64,000 nucleotides of DNA from Hyphomicrobiales bacterium (GTDB lineage: Bacteria > Pseudomonadota > Alphaproteobacteria > Rhizobiales > Phreatobacteraceae), in the NCBI GenBank assembly GCA_017304475.1, contig JAFKKV010000013.1, positions 62,001 through 126,000 on the forward strand. Direction: 5' to 3'. Positions 61,670 to 64,000 of this stretch are shown here, piece by piece. The position numbers and the translations under genes are program-made. Numbering within the stretch: position 1 is the stretch's first letter; each line of letters begins with the position of its first letter. A model generated the notes under the pieces. That model had not been told where the DNA came from, searched no databases, and saw nothing but the letters and a program-made list of their open reading frames with translations.

Positions 61670-62395
61670 TCAATGCGACAGCGCGGTCCACAGCATGGCG
61701 AGGCCGGATACCAGCATGAGCCCGTCCAGCATGGCGCGAAAGCGCTCGGCGTCCATGTTGAGGACAAAACGCTTGGCGAGAAACGAGCCGGCCATCAGCG
61801 AGGAACCGGTGATCAATCCCTTCAGGATGATCTCGGCGGGCAGCGCGCCGAATTGCCGGAACGACAGCGCCTTGGCGATGTAGATGGCGAGCGAGCCGGC
61901 TGATTCGGTGCCGAGGAACGCGCCGCCGGCGAGCCCGTAGGCGACGAAGACCGGCACGGAAATCGGGCCGGTCGCCACCACGACGCCGGTCAGGTAGCCG
62001 ATCAGCGCTCCCGCGACGGCGAGATGCCAGAGCTTGAAGCGGAACTGGCGGGCGGCAAACCAGCGGCGCACCGGGATCATGGCGATCAGGAACAGCCCGA
62101 TGGCGATATCGGCGGCCCGCGGCGGAATGGCCACCAGCGTGCGAGCACCCAGCGCTGCGGCCGGCGCGCCGGTGGCGGCATAGGCCGCGAATGCGCGCCA
62201 GTCGACCTCGCGCCACCAGGCCAGAATGCGCGAGACATTGGCGAGAATGGCGGCGACCGCCATGATCGGCACGGCCTCCTGCGGGCCGAAGCAATAGGCC
62301 AGCACCGGCGCCAGCATGATGGTGGAGCCCGTCCCGATCACGCCGCTGATGGTGCCAGCAACGAGACCCACGGCGAGAACGATCATGAATTCCAT
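61670..62395 (-). CDS. TauE/SafE-family permease (sulfite/organosulfonate exporter-like)
   Basis: A 241-residue membrane protein with about eight helices in the TauE/SafE pattern; GTISGVIGTGSTIMLAPVLAY is the family's N-terminal signature and its repeat-like counterpart is ALIGYLTGVVVATGPISVPVF. The ATG at 62395 follows GAGGGG; the frame extends far upstream without a ribosome site. Family members export sulfite, sulfoacetate or related anions; the substrate is not known here. Convergent with the protease pair. Confidence 0.88.
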   Translation of the reverse strand: MEFMIVLAVGLVAGTISGVIGTGSTIMLAPVLAYCFGPQEAVPIMAVAAILANVSRILAWWREVDWRAFAAYAATGAPAAALGARTLVAIPPRAADIAIGLFLIAMIPVRRWFAARQFRFKLWHLAVAGALIGYLTGVVVATGPISVPVFVAYGLAGGAFLGTESAGSLAIYIAKALSFRQFGALPAEIILKGLITGSSLMAGSFLAKRFVLNMDAERFRAMLDGLMLVSGLAMLWTALSH

Positions 62396-62796
62396 CGGCC
62401 GCCCCTCGCGAAGGCAATGGTTGTGCGAGCCGGCGGCAGAGTCGGTCAAGCAGCGCCGGTAACGGCATGCCATCGTGGCCTCGCATGGCTGCGATGGCGA
62501 TTCGCGCCGTCTCGGCTGTGGTCGCGCCGTGTGCGTTTCCGATGCCCGATCCCGCCACGGGCGGTGATTCGCCGGCGCTGCGACGGGTTCCCTTGGAAAT
62601 ATCCCTGCGCGACACCATATCCACAGTCGATCGGTCCGCTCTCGATTCGGAGGCGGCTGACGATCCAGGCGCTCCTGAAGACGGGCGGAAACCCCACCCA
62701 GCACGATCGATGACCAATCCGTCCGGCATCGCGTCGCTGGCGCGCTCTTGCCGACGCCGGCAGGCCGGCGGACACGGTGAGCTTAAGGAGAACGCG
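62396..62796 (+). other. Intergenic region of 401 bases
   Basis: No supported gene. A plus-strand frame stays open from 62467 through the next gene, but the strong ribosome site and GTG at 62797 argue that coding starts only there. The overlapping minus-strand frames have no ribosome sites and Arg/Pro-rich sequences typical of antisense noise. Promoters of both flanking genes must lie here; none could be assigned. Confidence 0.4.
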
Positions 62797-63024
62797 GTGA
62801 CAGAAGAACAAATCAAGAGCTTGGCCGCCGCGCAGACGCGCAAGGAACGGGCCGAGAAACAGGCCGAGGACGCCCTGAAGGCGCGGACCGAGGCGGCAAA
62901 CCAGGCCCAGCATGTCCAGGACCGGACGATCAAGCTCCGGGCGCTGCGGCTGGCGAAGGAACAGGCCGATGCCCTGGCCGCCGCCAAGGCTGCCAAGACG
63001 GTCAAAGCGAAAGCCAAGGCTTGA
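62797..63024 (+). CDS. Small basic coiled-coil protein, function unknown
   Basis: A 75-residue protein starting at a GTG with AAGGAG upstream. It is almost entirely Lys/Ala/Glu/Gln-rich helix (TEEQIKSLAAAQTRKERAEKQ and similar) with a Lys/Ala tail (AAKAAKTVKAKAKA). The composition suits a nucleic-acid-binding or coiled-coil small protein, but nothing more can be said. The antitoxin-like gene follows 53 bases downstream on the same strand. Confidence 0.6.
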   Translation: MTEEQIKSLAAAQTRKERAEKQAEDALKARTEAANQAQHVQDRTIKLRALRLAKEQADALAAAKAAKTVKAKAKA

Positions 63025-63077
63025 GGCCACCGCGGCCGGCTGCCATCCTGGTCCGGCGCCGCGATCGAAGGAGATAG

Positions 63078-63383
63078 ATGATGGCCAACCCTCCGTTCAG
63101 GACACGGGGCCCGAGCAGCACGCGCGATGTTGCCGAAGCGGCATTCAAGTCGGCCACCACCAGGCCTGCCGCGCCTGCACCGGCCCCACGGCCAGTGGCG
63201 CCGGCCGTGCCCAATGCCAAGGAACAGGTGACCTTGCGCATCGATCGCGACATACTCGAACACTTCCAGGCCGATGGGCCGGGCTGGCAGGAGAGGATCA
63301 ACGCGGCGCTCCGGGCGACGCTGTCGGAAACCGGCGGCGCGGCGCTGGAGACCGAACAGTTGAGTGCCGAGAACGACGGCTGA
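63078..63383 (+). CDS. BrnA-like antitoxin without a neighbouring toxin
   Basis: A 101-residue protein with a disordered Pro/Ala-rich N-terminal half and a C-terminal block reading VTLRIDRDILEHFQADGPGWQERINAAL, the hallmark of BrnA-type (DUF4415) antitoxin DNA-binding domains, which form a ribbon-helix-helix. Normally a BrnT toxin gene lies directly upstream; none is present here. AAGGAG precedes the ATG. It may be a repurposed transcriptional regulator. Confidence 0.75.
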   Translation: MMANPPFRTRGPSSTRDVAEAAFKSATTRPAAPAPAPRPVAPAVPNAKEQVTLRIDRDILEHFQADGPGWQERINAALRATLSETGGAALETEQLSAENDG

Positions 63384-63642
63384 ACCACCGGTTCGAACCG
63401 GCGTGACGCCTCGAAAAACCAGCGGTACCAGGGTCTGGCGGCACTTGCCGACAGCCGCCGGGAAAGATTGAGCTTGAATTTCGGGCCCGCAACCCTTACA
63501 CAGGGTCATCGAGTTTCGGTTGAACGACTTCGCGCCGCGCTGTTATTTCGGCGTTTTGCTAACGATATCTCCCTCCAAAACATCGACAAAATCCGCGCAG
63601 GAGTGCCTGCGCTCACTACAGCCTTTGCTATGGAGACTATCG

Positions 63643-63855
63643 ATGGCTACCGGAACGGTTAAGTGGTTCAACTCGCAGAAGGGCTTCGGCTTCATTCAGC
63701 CGGACGCTGGCGGCCCGGATGTGTTCGTTCACATCAGCGCAGTTGAGCGCGCTGGCCTCTACGGCCTCAATGAAGGCCAGAAGATCAGCTATGAAGTTGT
63801 GGCTGACCGCCGCAGCGGCAAGTCCTCGGCCGACAATCTGAAGGCCGAAGGCTGA
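63643..63855 (+). CDS. CspA-family cold-shock protein
   Basis: A 70-residue single-domain RNA chaperone with the RNA-binding motifs KGFGFI (RNP1) and VFVHIS (RNP2), and the usual GTVKWFN start. GGAGA is six bases before the ATG. The gap of about 260 bases upstream is long enough for an extended 5' untranslated region, as many cold-shock mRNAs have, with a possible promoter TTGAAT-N17-TACACA starting at 63474 that is only a moderate match. A hairpin (GGGCCGGCCG against CGGCCGGCCC, 63874-63909) follows the gene without a T-run. Confidence 0.93.
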   Translation: MATGTVKWFNSQKGFGFIQPDAGGPDVFVHISAVERAGLYGLNEGQKISYEVVADRRSGKSSADNLKAEG

Positions 63856-63873
63856 TTATTGCATGCCTCGCTT

Positions 63874-63909
63874 GGGCCGGCCGACCACGTATGGACCGGC
63901 GGCCGGCCC
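63874..63909 (+). terminator. Hairpin after the cold-shock gene
   Basis: A 10-base perfect stem (GGGCCGGCCG against CGGCCGGCCC) with a 16-base loop, 18 bases after the stop at 63855. It is not followed by a T-run, so a rho-independent role is uncertain. Confidence 0.4.
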
Positions 63910-63983
63910 TCGCAAGATCATGGCCTGCGTCCCTGGTCACTTCACGACCGGTTAGGACGCTTGGGCCGCAGCAGCGGGGTCGC

Positions 63984-64000
63984 GCCCTCAAATCGAGGGC
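63984..64000. repeat. Inverted repeat at the window edge
   Basis: GCCCTC and GAGGGC with a 5-base spacer at the right end of the window. Its context is cut off, so its role cannot be judged. Confidence 0.35.

Noticed and set aside
62467..62796. N-terminal extension of the small coiled-coil gene
   Set aside because: The open frame upstream of the GTG at 62797 has no ribosome site, while AAGGAG stands directly before that GTG.

Overview
The window is GC-rich (about two thirds G+C by eye) chromosomal DNA of an alphaproteobacterium, most likely order Hyphomicrobiales (Rhizobiales). The evidence is the gene set and its order: pepN, a PleC/DivJ-type PAS histidine kinase, glnE, an OmpR-type two-component system, a DegP-type protease and a ccmIEFH operon; a PhoPQ-PepSY cluster; ExoF/ExoY-like polysaccharide proteins; and small YdcH, CspA and DUF6494 proteins. 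Genus cannot be fixed from the sequence. No rRNA, tRNA, CRISPR array or prophage was seen.

Region 1 (1-16.2 kb) is a surface-polysaccharide and accessory region. A tightly overlapping run encodes a DegT-type sugar aminotransferase (cut by the window edge), an initiating sugar-1-phosphate transferase, a LegB-like NAD-dependent 4,6-dehydratase, a secreted protein that looks like a beta-propeller, and an ExoF-like export protein. Next come two paralogous secreted proteins built on a glycosidase-like domain. One ends in a Thr/Ser/Gly-rich and His-rich tail, the other in RTX calcium-binding repeats. An IS701-family transposase lies between them, and the paralogs share promoter-proximal elements at fixed distances from their starts. 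A LuxR-type regulator, a VanZ-like membrane protein, a UDP-glucuronate 4-epimerase, a giant UPF0182 membrane protein and a DUF6494 protein complete the region.

Region 2 (16.2-32.4 kb) is metabolism and transport: a YbaK-type deacylase, a DUF2892 protein overlapping an ECF sigma factor, an amidase followed by a complete oligopeptide ABC transporter with fused ATPases, adenine deaminase, an MFS transporter, and an IclR regulator divergent from a MaoC-like protein and an orphan tripartite tricarboxylate binding protein. Two paralogous exported proteins of identical predicted length (327 aa) bracket the IclR/MaoC/binding-protein block.

Region 3 (32.5-36.5 kb) holds a D-aminoacylase-type amidohydrolase, a formamidase-like hydrolase translationally coupled to an exported protein of unknown function, and their divergent neighbour, a CDF metal transporter. 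Region 4 (36.5-54.2 kb) is mainly housekeeping: the CDF transporter with three cytoplasmic dimer-like domains, pepN, a cell-cycle-type histidine kinase with a GANTC cluster in its leader, glnE, a two-component system, a DegP homologue, and ccmI-ccmE-ccmF-ccmH for cytochrome c maturation.

Region 5 (54.3-64 kb) has a conserved protein of unknown function, a glycine-zipper lipoprotein, a PhoPQ-like pair with a small PepSY-like exported protein, YdcH, two tandem trypsin-like secreted proteases whose predicted signal-peptide cleavage would directly expose a trypsin-type mature N-terminus, a TauE/SafE permease, a basic coiled-coil small protein, an orphan BrnA-like antitoxin and a cold-shock protein. 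Start sites were adjusted wherever a Shine-Dalgarno sequence, a 4-base overlap or a signal peptide favoured an internal start.
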